From Nitrosomonas sp. (GTDB taxonomy: Bacteria > Pseudomonadota > Gammaproteobacteria > Burkholderiales > Nitrosomonadaceae): a stretch of DNA of 64,000 nt. The stretch is taken from the NCBI GenBank assembly GCA_016703745.1, contig JADJBK010000006.1, positions 2,294,001-2,358,000 of the forward strand, read 5' to 3'. Numbering within the stretch: position 1 is the first letter of the stretch; every line of letters starts with the position of its first letter. Positions 26,863 through 34,053 of the stretch are shown here, piece after piece. The notes beneath the pieces are model-generated. The model did no database searches and was not told the origin of the DNA. It worked only from the letters and a program-made list of their open reading frames with translations. Both the position numbers and the translations under genes were made by a program.

Positions 26863-27441
26863 ATGGATTTATCAACCTATTTCTTCGGTTTTCTGGCGGT
26901 GTCAGTATTTTTGTTGATGATTGCCATCACAATCTACAATAATTTAGTCAATTCCAAGCATGCCGTATCGCAAGCCTGGTCGAACATCGATATTCTGCTC
27001 AAGCAGCGCCATGATGAGCTGCCCAAGCTGGTCGAAACCTGTAAGCAATACATGCAGTTTGAACAGGCAACTCTGAACATGGTCATGCAGGCACGGGCAC
27101 GTATCGCCAGTGCGCGTGAAGCAACGGATGTCTCCTCTTTGGGTGCAGCAGAAGGTATGCTCAGGATGGGACTTGGAAATTTGTATGCAGTTGCGGAGGC
27201 TTATCCAGAACTGAAGGCCAGTGAAAAATTCCAGTATCTGCAGACAAGAATTTCCAGTCTTGAAAATGGCATCGCCGATCGCCGCGAGTTTTATAATGAA
27301 TCCGTCAAAAACAATAATGTTTTGATCGATCAGTTTCCAGAAATTATCATTGCCAGGTGGTTTGGATTTGGTGCGCGTGATTTGCTGGAGTTTTCCATCG
27401 AAGACAAGGCTGACCCTAATCTCGGAAAGCTCTTTGCCTGA
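26863..27441 (+). CDS. LemA-family protein
   Basis: A 192-aa LemA protein: one N-terminal transmembrane helix (FLAVSVFLLMIAITIYNNLV), then the LemA core of long helices (QAWSNIDILLKQRHDELPKLVETCKQY shortened here to its start, ending with FPEIIIARWFGF). LemA proteins have an N-terminus outside and a cytoplasmic helical bundle, with no established function. ATG at 26863 has TGGAG upstream; the frame is open from 26818. It is directly followed by a GIDE-domain membrane protein, a pairing that recurs in many bacteria. Confidence 0.92.
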   Translation: MDLSTYFFGFLAVSVFLLMIAITIYNNLVNSKHAVSQAWSNIDILLKQRHDELPKLVETCKQYMQFEQATLNMVMQARARIASAREATDVSSLGAAEGMLRMGLGNLYAVAEAYPELKASEKFQYLQTRISSLENGIADRREFYNESVKNNNVLIDQFPEIIIARWFGFGARDLLEFSIEDKADPNLGKLFA

Positions 27442-27476
27442 TTTTTCTGTGCTTCTTTACCTGAGCTTGGATTGTT

Positions 27477-28373
27477 GTGATTGAAGATCGCGGAGCGATT
27501 CTGTTTGCAACTGTTGCGGCTATTGCAGTCAGTTCTTACTTTTTCTTGCGAGCCTGGAAATACTGGCGTTTGATTAAGGATACCCCAACATCTCGCCTGC
27601 GTTCTGCGCATCAGGGTTTTGTCGAAATTGAAGGCAAAGGCATATTTGCGCAGGATCACGCCATCTACGCGCCATTATCCAATCACCGCTGCATCTGGTA
27701 TCAGAGTGTGATCGAATGCAAATCGAGTTTCAAATCACGTCATACCTGGCGGGTCATTTATCAAAATACGAGTGAATCTTCTTTTCTGCTTGATGATGGA
27801 ACTGGAATCTGCCTGGTTGATCCGCGCGGAGCTGAAATCATTAGCAATGAAAAGCTTGTTTGGTATGGAGATACCGAGTGGCCGGTTCGAACGGGTATCA
27901 TGGATAGCGCACCGTTCGCCATGTCGCTGAAAAGTGAATACCGCTACACCGAAAGCCTGGTATTGCCAGGTCAGCGACTCTATGTGCTTGGACAGTTATC
28001 GACTCATTCACCGGCCACCCACTGTTCACTGCGCGATGTTATGCGTGATCTGCTCGATAGCTGGAAGCTGGATAGTAAGCAACTGTTGTTACGCTTTGAC
28101 TCTAACCATGATGGTGAAATCGATCTGAGCGAATGGGAAGAAGCCCGCCGTACTGCCAGATCAGAAGCAGAGGTGCTGCACCAGATGCAACAGGTTGAAC
28201 CCACAACCAATCATGTTTTTCGGCCAGAAGACAAGCGGCAGCCCTACATTATTTCTGTTCAGCCGCAAATAACTATTGTTAATGATTTTCGCCGTAATGC
28301 TATTGTGATGCTGATCTGTTGTCTTGGTTCGTTTGGCTATTTTATTTGGCAACTGTACGCATATTGGCAGTAG
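27477..28373 (+). CDS. GIDE-domain membrane protein with an EF-hand
   Basis: A 298-aa protein with an N-terminal helix (ILFATVAAIAVSSYFFL) and a C-terminal helix (AIVMLICCLGSFGYFIWQLY). Between them is a GIDE-like domain (HRCIWYQSVIE, GTGICLVDPRGAEI and a C-terminal LPGQRLYVLGQL), as in the mitochondrial MULAN/MAPL ligase but without a RING. A canonical EF-hand loop follows, DSNHDGEIDLSE, with Asp, Asn, Asp, Glu, Asp and Glu at the six ligand positions. It starts with GTG, 36 bases after lemA. A calcium-responsive membrane role with LemA is inferred. Confidence 0.8.
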   Translation: MIEDRGAILFATVAAIAVSSYFFLRAWKYWRLIKDTPTSRLRSAHQGFVEIEGKGIFAQDHAIYAPLSNHRCIWYQSVIECKSSFKSRHTWRVIYQNTSESSFLLDDGTGICLVDPRGAEIISNEKLVWYGDTEWPVRTGIMDSAPFAMSLKSEYRYTESLVLPGQRLYVLGQLSTHSPATHCSLRDVMRDLLDSWKLDSKQLLLRFDSNHDGEIDLSEWEEARRTARSEAEVLHQMQQVEPTTNHVFRPEDKRQPYIISVQPQITIVNDFRRNAIVMLICCLGSFGYFIWQLYAYWQ

Positions 28374-28442
28374 TTGCCAATCAAATTACACAAGTGCAGT
28401 CAGGTCACGCCAGAGCATCAGTCGGTAGAGCGGGGGGGGCAA

Positions 28443-29222
28443 CTATTTCTGGATAGCTTTCTGATTTAATCTCAGCTTGTTTTCCAGCCAATCCCGTGCA
28501 TCTTTTTGTGCGGTTTTCAGTTGGGCGGTACTCAAAGCGCGCATAGCCTTGTCGCGTGCCAGAATCGCCTGTTCAACTCCGGCAGCTGCCGCAATATTGA
28601 ACCAGATATAGCTTTTTTCCATATTTAGTTCTACACCCTGGCCGACCTGATAGAGTAACCCAAGCTCATATTGAGCAAGGGAATGATTCTGTTCTGCGGC
28701 TAAAATCAGCCATTTTGCAGCTTCCGAAAAATCCTGTAGCGTACCTTTACCTGTCAGGTAAAGCAACCCTAGTTGATACTGTGCATCAGCGCTGCCTTTG
28801 ACCGCCTTGTCAAGAAACAGACTGGTAGTATAGTAAAGTGGATTATTGGCGTCTGGTATCAGTGTTTTTTCCTCATTGATGGTTTGTGTATTAATTTCGT
28901 CAACACGCGCAATAGCAGAAGAAAGTAACGAATTTGAAGAAGGTGCTTCTGGCCTGGCAGTTGGTTCGGTGCCAGATGATAATTTGATTGAGCCAGGTTC
29001 GTCGTGGATAAAAGCAAACCAGAGTACTGAGCCCATAAAAAGTATGAATCCCCCACTTGCCAAGGCTACCAGATACGCACTTGCATTGCGTCCCCAGAAG
29101 CGCGCTTTGCAGTCGCGGCAGCGGTATGGCAGTTGAAAAAGGTTGGCTGCAGTGCGCTCTCCTGGTCTTATCCGTGACTGATGCACACGTTCACTACCGC
29201 ACTCTGGGCAATGGATAGTCAT
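28443..29222 (-). CDS. Zinc-ribbon, transmembrane, Sel1-repeat protein
   Basis: About 259 aa from the ATG at 29222. An N-terminal zinc ribbon (CPECGSERVHQ ... CRDCKARFW) is followed by a transmembrane helix (YLVALASGGFILFMGSVLWF) and Sel1/TPR-like repeats (GSADAQYQLGLLYLTGKG and HSLAQYELGLLYQVGQG, then SYIWFNIAAAAG). The frame is open upstream to 29438 but that extension has no family similarity. The layout suggests a membrane-tethered scaffold; the partner is unknown. It is convergent with the GIDE-domain gene. Confidence 0.8.
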   Translation of the reverse strand: MTIHCPECGSERVHQSRIRPGERTAANLFQLPYRCRDCKARFWGRNASAYLVALASGGFILFMGSVLWFAFIHDEPGSIKLSSGTEPTARPEAPSSNSLLSSAIARVDEINTQTINEEKTLIPDANNPLYYTTSLFLDKAVKGSADAQYQLGLLYLTGKGTLQDFSEAAKWLILAAEQNHSLAQYELGLLYQVGQGVELNMEKSYIWFNIAAAAGVEQAILARDKAMRALSTAQLKTAQKDARDWLENKLRLNQKAIQK

Positions 29223-29562
29223 AGGATGTTCTGCCTTAAATAATGATCTGGGCATTATACGGCACATTCTGCAGCCGATATATGCAGACAGGCGTGGGTT
29301 GCAAGCGCATACTGCCGTTTCAAACCCAGCTGATTGTGCTCGGACTATATTGTCCACCCGATGCGGTTTTTGGATGAGAGAAGGATAACAAAGTGTGATT
29401 GCCAATAATGATGGCGATACATCACGCTGTGCCAGCACAGCAAAAATAAATCACAATTTCTTCGAAAATTGGCTGCGGGTCCCTGCACAGGCGTTACCAG
29501 ACTCGGTAACGATCGGTAGTTTTAAATTTCCTGGTCAGGGTAGGCTGATTTGGGCTGGTAAG
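29223..29562. other. Intergenic region between zinc-ribbon/Sel1 gene and bfr
   Basis: About 340 bases. Only a small palindrome CGTTACC/GGTAACG (29492-29511) was noticed, without a T-run. No convincing gene. Confidence 0.4.
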
Positions 29563-30027
29563 TTAAATTTGGCTTTGTAACCAGTTCTGAATACCAACCT
29601 TCTGTGTCATATCTCTTTGCGTTTCCAACCAATCAATATGGTTTTCGGTATCTTCCAGGATGTGCTCGAATATTTCGCGCGAGACAAAATCTTGAGCGGA
29701 TTCACAAGCCGCGATGGCTTTAATCAATGTTTCGCGAGAAGTGCATTCCAGATCAAGATCACAGGTAACGCATTCCTGGGCGGTTTCTCCGATTAGCAGT
29801 TTGCCCAGCTCCTGCAGGTTAGGTAGCCCTTCCAATAGCAGGATACGTTCGATTAATTGATCCGCATGTTTCATTTCCTCAATAGATTCATGATATTCAT
29901 GATCCGCAAGTTTATTGAATCCCCAGTTTTTATACATACGGGCATGCAGAAAATACTGATTAACAGCGGTAAGTTCATGCTTGAGCTGGGTATTTAGCCA
30001 GCGAATGATGTCAGTATTGCCTTTCAT
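29563..30027 (-). CDS. bfr: Bacterioferritin
   Basis: A 154-aa iron-storage subunit that forms a 24-mer with haem. ATG at 30027 has AAGGAG upstream. Ferroxidase ligands Glu18, Glu51, His54, Glu94 and His130 and the haem Met52 (HESIEEMKHAD) match E. coli positions. The residue aligned with E. coli Glu127 is Thr127, next to Glu128 (LEDTENH). Three extra Cys (CVTCDLDLEC, 86-95) lie around Glu94. The bfd gene is upstream, so iron release by ferredoxin reduction is likely. Confidence 0.93.
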   Translation of the reverse strand: MKGNTDIIRWLNTQLKHELTAVNQYFLHARMYKNWGFNKLADHEYHESIEEMKHADQLIERILLLEGLPNLQELGKLLIGETAQECVTCDLDLECTSRETLIKAIAACESAQDFVSREIFEHILEDTENHIDWLETQRDMTQKVGIQNWLQSQI

Positions 30028-30081
30028 GATATCTCCTTGTACGACGAGCCTAAAAATAATTGGCAATAGTAAAATATTGCC

Positions 30082-30279
30082 TTAGTCTTTGAAGGGAACG
30101 GTTGTTGTGTCGGTTAGATGCAGTGCCCTATCAAGTACCATTTTGGCATGACAGGCGCAGACACCACATTGCTCAGATACGCCCAAACCAATCCGTATAT
30201 CACGCATTCTTATGGCACCGTTCAAGGCAGCCTCATGAATATCGCGATCGGTTACTCCCTTGCACACACAAATATACAT
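30082..30279 (-). CDS. bfd: Bacterioferritin-associated ferredoxin
   Basis: A 65-aa [2Fe-2S] protein that reduces Bfr to release stored iron. Cys4, Cys6, Cys38 and Cys41 are at the E. coli positions (MYICVCKG, EQCGVCAC). ATG at 30279 is chosen because family members begin MYxCxC. It is upstream of bfr, with a Fur-box-like site 75 bp before its start. Confidence 0.92.
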   Translation of the reverse strand: MYICVCKGVTDRDIHEAALNGAIRMRDIRIGLGVSEQCGVCACHAKMVLDRALHLTDTTTVPFKD

Positions 30280-30352
30280 GAATAGCAATTCTCAATGAGT
30301 AAGTTTTAAATTAAATCAGAATATATTAACGAGTGATTAAGTATTTTGCAAT

Positions 30353-30371
30353 GTTAATGAGAATGATTCGT
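30353..30371. promoter_or_regulatory. Fur-box-like site upstream of bfd-bfr
   Basis: GTTAATGAGAATGATTCGT matches 13 of 19 positions of the consensus GATAATGATAATCATTATC, counted by eye. It lies about 75 bp before the bfd start and 140 bp before the rightward gene, so either could be iron-regulated. Confidence 0.4.
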
Positions 30372-30511
30372 GATTCTATATGTATTTAGAAAATTTGCAA
30401 GTGATTGTTCAAATAAGTGTGCTGGATAAGCGATAATAGTTTCACGGTTACATCTTAACAGTTTGATATATAAGATTATTATAGTTTATATTTTTTAAAG
30501 GGTACGGCCTC

Positions 30512-31543
30512 ATGCATGTCGATATAGTTATACCCGATTTATTTTGGCCAGATTCTGGTCAGCCAGATATTTATCATCAATTGCGACTACCTGCCCTTGA
30601 GAAAATATTGGCAAAAAGTCAATGTAGTGAATCTGCAGCAACTTCGATCGAAGCCTGGCTATGTCAGTTTTTTAAGATAGAGAAGCAGCAAGATTGGCCG
30701 ATTGCACCCATCATGGCAAAACTGGATAGCGGGAATATTGGCAGAACTGCTGATGGTTACTGGTTACGTGCTGATCCGGTTCATTTGCGAATCGAAAATA
30801 ACCATATTCTTCTGGTGGATAGCCGAATGCTGAATATTTCACCTAAAGAAGCCGGTGATCTCGCCGATAGCATTAACGAGTTGCTCGCAAAGAATAGATT
30901 GGCCTTGCTACCGATCCATCCGCATCGTTGGTATGTACATAGCGATGAGACACCAGTCATGCGGACTACTCTTCTGGGTGAAGTTGCAGGCAAGAATATC
31001 AATAACCAGTTGCCGGTGGGTGGCGACAGTATCGAATGGATAAAGTGGGTTAACGAAATCCAGATGTTGCTGCATGAGCATCCTGTCAATCTGCAGCGAG
31101 AAATGCATGGAGAGCCAGCTATCAATAGTTTATGGATATGGGGTGGTGGTGTTATGCCACAGAACCTGAAGGTATTACCCTGTGAAATGTGGAGTAATCA
31201 TGAGTTTGCGCAAGGCCTGGCTAATGCTGCTGGTATGGAGTGCCAATCCCTGCCCTCCAATGCATATGACTGGTTATCCAGTCTGCAGGAGAGAAAGCAA
31301 TTGATTCTGTTTGATAATTTTCAGAGCTCTGTTTGTTACCGGGATTTCACTACATGGCGAGATGAGCTTGTAAAGCTTGAAAGTACTTGGTTTGTACCTT
31401 TGCTGGATTTGCTAAAAAAAAGGCGGATTACAAAACTAACAATAAGTACGTTGGGCGAGAGATCAACTCAGGTATTCAGCTTGACTCCCGGGAGTCTCTG
31501 GAAGCTGTGGGCAGTTAATTACCCAATAGCTAAATACAATTAA
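30512..31543 (+). CDS. Conserved protein of unknown function
   Basis: A 343-aa soluble protein, no signal peptide or membrane segment. It starts MHVDIVIPDLFWP and includes the segments LLPIHPHRWYV and INSLWIWGGG that look conserved. This resembles an uncharacterised betaproteobacterial family sometimes annotated as regulatory or phosphoglycerate-mutase-like, but I do not recognise catalytic residues. It is divergent from bfd, next to an EAL gene. Confidence 0.65.
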   Translation: MHVDIVIPDLFWPDSGQPDIYHQLRLPALEKILAKSQCSESAATSIEAWLCQFFKIEKQQDWPIAPIMAKLDSGNIGRTADGYWLRADPVHLRIENNHILLVDSRMLNISPKEAGDLADSINELLAKNRLALLPIHPHRWYVHSDETPVMRTTLLGEVAGKNINNQLPVGGDSIEWIKWVNEIQMLLHEHPVNLQREMHGEPAINSLWIWGGGVMPQNLKVLPCEMWSNHEFAQGLANAAGMECQSLPSNAYDWLSSLQERKQLILFDNFQSSVCYRDFTTWRDELVKLESTWFVPLLDLLKKRRITKLTISTLGERSTQVFSLTPGSLWKLWAVNYPIAKYN

Positions 31544-31592
31544 TATGAAAGCATTTTGCAAGTTTGAATTTAACTTTTGATGACGTGACAGA

Positions 31593-33104
31593 ATGAGTGC
31601 ATACATCGATTCCAGGGTAAATACGATCAAACCTTTTCTATCGGCATTTATTGCGATGGCTGCAGCGGGGCTGCTGATTCTGATGGAATATTTAAAACTG
31701 ACGGTAGAGCCGCAAGTTGAAATTGGGTTGTGGGCAATATTGGTCTTCACTCTCTGCACGACAATACTGCAAATTGCGCGAACAGAGAAAAACTTCTCCA
31801 GATATCTTGTTCAGTTCGGTTCACAAAGAGAACGACTGGCCAACGAAATAAAATACCGGCTTTGGGCAGAGAAAACCTCTGCAGAAAATAAGACAAAATT
31901 ACAAATTCTTGATGAGAATTTTCCAGTTATGCTGGCGTACTTCAATCGGGAATTACAATGTTGCTACCACAATCGAGCTTTTCGTCAGTGGTTTGGACTG
32001 AAACCTGAACAAATAGATGGCAAGTTTCTGCATGAATGCCTGAATGAAATTTTCTACTTGGGTGTCAAACAATTTCTTGAAAAGATTCTTGCTGGCGAAC
32101 TGCTCCAAATTCAGCATACCCAGCAGCTAGCCAATCAATCCACTTGCCTTATTATCGGACAATTTGTGCCGCATTTTGATGCTAATGGCAAAGTGATCGG
32201 ATTTTATATTCTCTACACACCACGCCTTCTGAAGGAAGGAGAGCAGGTTGTTGCTACCGAAAGTATCGCTTCAATAAGCGCAACTGAAGTGGAGGATCAA
32301 AAAAAAAGTATCCGGAGTCCCTCGATTCATCCGGTTTCGCATAAGCAGAAGAAATCATCACTAGATTCTTCTGAGCAGATACTTCAAGCAATAGAGCGGG
32401 AGGCTTTTCATTTGCATGCGCAAAAGATTACTCCGGTACAGGCGTATCAGACTAGTGAAATTTATTATGAAATTCTGATTCGAATGGCAGAGGAAGAGTC
32501 CAGTATGATCCCCCCTGGGGCATTTCTGCCCATGGTTGAGAGTTTTAATTTGCTACCCAGACTGGATCGCTGGGTAGTCAGAAAATCGATCGAGTGGCTA
32601 AAGAATAACGCAGGTAAAGCAAATATCGCACTTTGCCTCAATATAGCTAAAAGTACTCTGGAAGATAAGATGTTTGTTGTATTCATTCAAGAAAGATTGA
32701 ATGCTACTAAGATTGAGCCACGTAGATTATGTTTTGAAATAGAGACGGTAGATGCTGCTGCCAATCTACCTGCCTGTGCAATTTTTGCCAGAAATGTCAG
32801 GAGCCTGGGATGTCAGGTTTCCCTGTGCAGCTTTGACTACGACCAGAACTCATTGCAACTGCTAAGAAATATTAAGGCAGATTTCATCAAGATTGACGGT
32901 AGCCTGATTTGCAATATGCTTAGAAACACGGCAGATTTTAGCAAAGTTGCAGATATCAATCGTTTTGCACATACACATAAAATCAGAACGATCGGTGAGC
33001 TGGTTGAGACACCTGAGATATTGGCAAAACTGGCTGAAATTGGCGTGGACTATGCGCAAGGGTTTGGTATTGATCGGCCTCATCCACTCAGCACGATAAG
33101 TTAA
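31593..33104 (+). CDS. PAS-EAL protein with degenerate EAL active site
   Basis: A 503-aa protein: two N-terminal transmembrane helices (about 13-35 and 45-60), a PAS-like domain (about 105-215, FPVMLAYFNRELQCCYHN), and an EAL domain (about 265-500). The EAL motif reads EIL (YEILIR). The catalytic DDFG position reads CSFD (SLCSFDYDQNS), so the paired metal-binding aspartates are lost, and the ETE motif is FEIET. KIDGSLI and the final VETP/YAQGFG are kept. It is probably inactive as a phosphodiesterase and may bind c-di-GMP as a receptor (inference). Confidence 0.82.
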   Translation: MSAYIDSRVNTIKPFLSAFIAMAAAGLLILMEYLKLTVEPQVEIGLWAILVFTLCTTILQIARTEKNFSRYLVQFGSQRERLANEIKYRLWAEKTSAENKTKLQILDENFPVMLAYFNRELQCCYHNRAFRQWFGLKPEQIDGKFLHECLNEIFYLGVKQFLEKILAGELLQIQHTQQLANQSTCLIIGQFVPHFDANGKVIGFYILYTPRLLKEGEQVVATESIASISATEVEDQKKSIRSPSIHPVSHKQKKSSLDSSEQILQAIEREAFHLHAQKITPVQAYQTSEIYYEILIRMAEEESSMIPPGAFLPMVESFNLLPRLDRWVVRKSIEWLKNNAGKANIALCLNIAKSTLEDKMFVVFIQERLNATKIEPRRLCFEIETVDAAANLPACAIFARNVRSLGCQVSLCSFDYDQNSLQLLRNIKADFIKIDGSLICNMLRNTADFSKVADINRFAHTHKIRTIGELVETPEILAKLAEIGVDYAQGFGIDRPHPLSTIS

Positions 33105-33147
33105 AAATATTTAAGTCAGATGCCATATACATGTTGCCACAGCAAGA

Positions 33148-34032
33148 CTACCTTGTCAGCATCTCGTATGCCTGTTGATATTTCTGAATAGTTTTTTTCA
33201 GTATGTCAGCAGGAATAGAGGGTGCCGGTGGTTGCTTGTTCCAGTTGATTCTTTCTAGCCAGTCGCGAATAAATTGTTTGTCATAACTTGGGGGATTATT
33301 TCCCGGCTGATATCTCTCCATTGGCCAGAATCGTGAAGAATCGGGCGTCAGTACCTCATCGATCAGATAAAGCCGGTTTGTTTTGTCGAGTCCAAATTCA
33401 AACTTGGTATCTGCGATGATGATGCCGCGTGAATAGGCATGATCCGCAGCTGCTTCGTAAATGGAAATCGCATACTGGCTAATCTTATTTGCCAGTGTGA
33501 TACCTAAAATTTCTTCACATTTCTTTTGTGAGATATTTTCATCATGCAGTCCGGATACTGCTTTAGTGGAAGGAGTAAAAATTGCTCCACCAGGGATTTT
33601 TTCAGCTTCCCGTAATCCACCAGGTAGCGCAATATCGCAAATTGAGCCGGTGCGTTTATAGTCTTTCCAGCCCGAACCCGAAAGATAGCCACGTACAATT
33701 GCTTCAACAGGGAGTGGCTTCAATCTTTTAACTACAAAAGCACGATTGGTGACCTGATCCCTTTCTTTGCTAGATACCGCTGACTCAGGTGCAGTGCCAG
33801 TAAGATGATTGGGTATGATGTGCGCTAGCTTATTGAACCAGAATTGAGAAATACTCGTCAGGATTGCTCCTTTTCCTGGTACTGGTGTTGGTAAGACGGC
33901 ATCGAATGCAGAAATGCGGTCGGTTTGTATAATCAATAAGTTGTCTTCATCGATTTCGTATATGTCGCGCACTTTGCCACGATGAAGCAGTTTTAAGCTG
34001 GAGATATCTGTTTCAAAAAGTCCGGTGATCAT
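33148..34032 (-). CDS. purC: SAICAR synthase
   Basis: A 294-aa purine synthesis enzyme joining CAIR to aspartate with ATP. Motifs include LLHRGKVRDIYEID, IQTDRISAFDAVLP, EAIVRGYLSGSGWKDY, IIADTKFEFGLD and DEVLTPDSSRFWP. It follows the GGDEF-EAL gene by 21 bases on the same strand. Length fits the eukaryote-like and betaproteobacterial form (about 295 aa). Confidence 0.95.
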   Translation of the reverse strand: MITGLFETDISSLKLLHRGKVRDIYEIDEDNLLIIQTDRISAFDAVLPTPVPGKGAILTSISQFWFNKLAHIIPNHLTGTAPESAVSSKERDQVTNRAFVVKRLKPLPVEAIVRGYLSGSGWKDYKRTGSICDIALPGGLREAEKIPGGAIFTPSTKAVSGLHDENISQKKCEEILGITLANKISQYAISIYEAAADHAYSRGIIIADTKFEFGLDKTNRLYLIDEVLTPDSSRFWPMERYQPGNNPPSYDKQFIRDWLERINWNKQPPAPSIPADILKKTIQKYQQAYEMLTR

Positions 34033-34053
34033 GATGATTCCACGTTTCCTCGA

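Noticed and set aside
29492..29511. Small palindrome as terminator of bfr
   Set aside because: No T-run follows on the minus strand.
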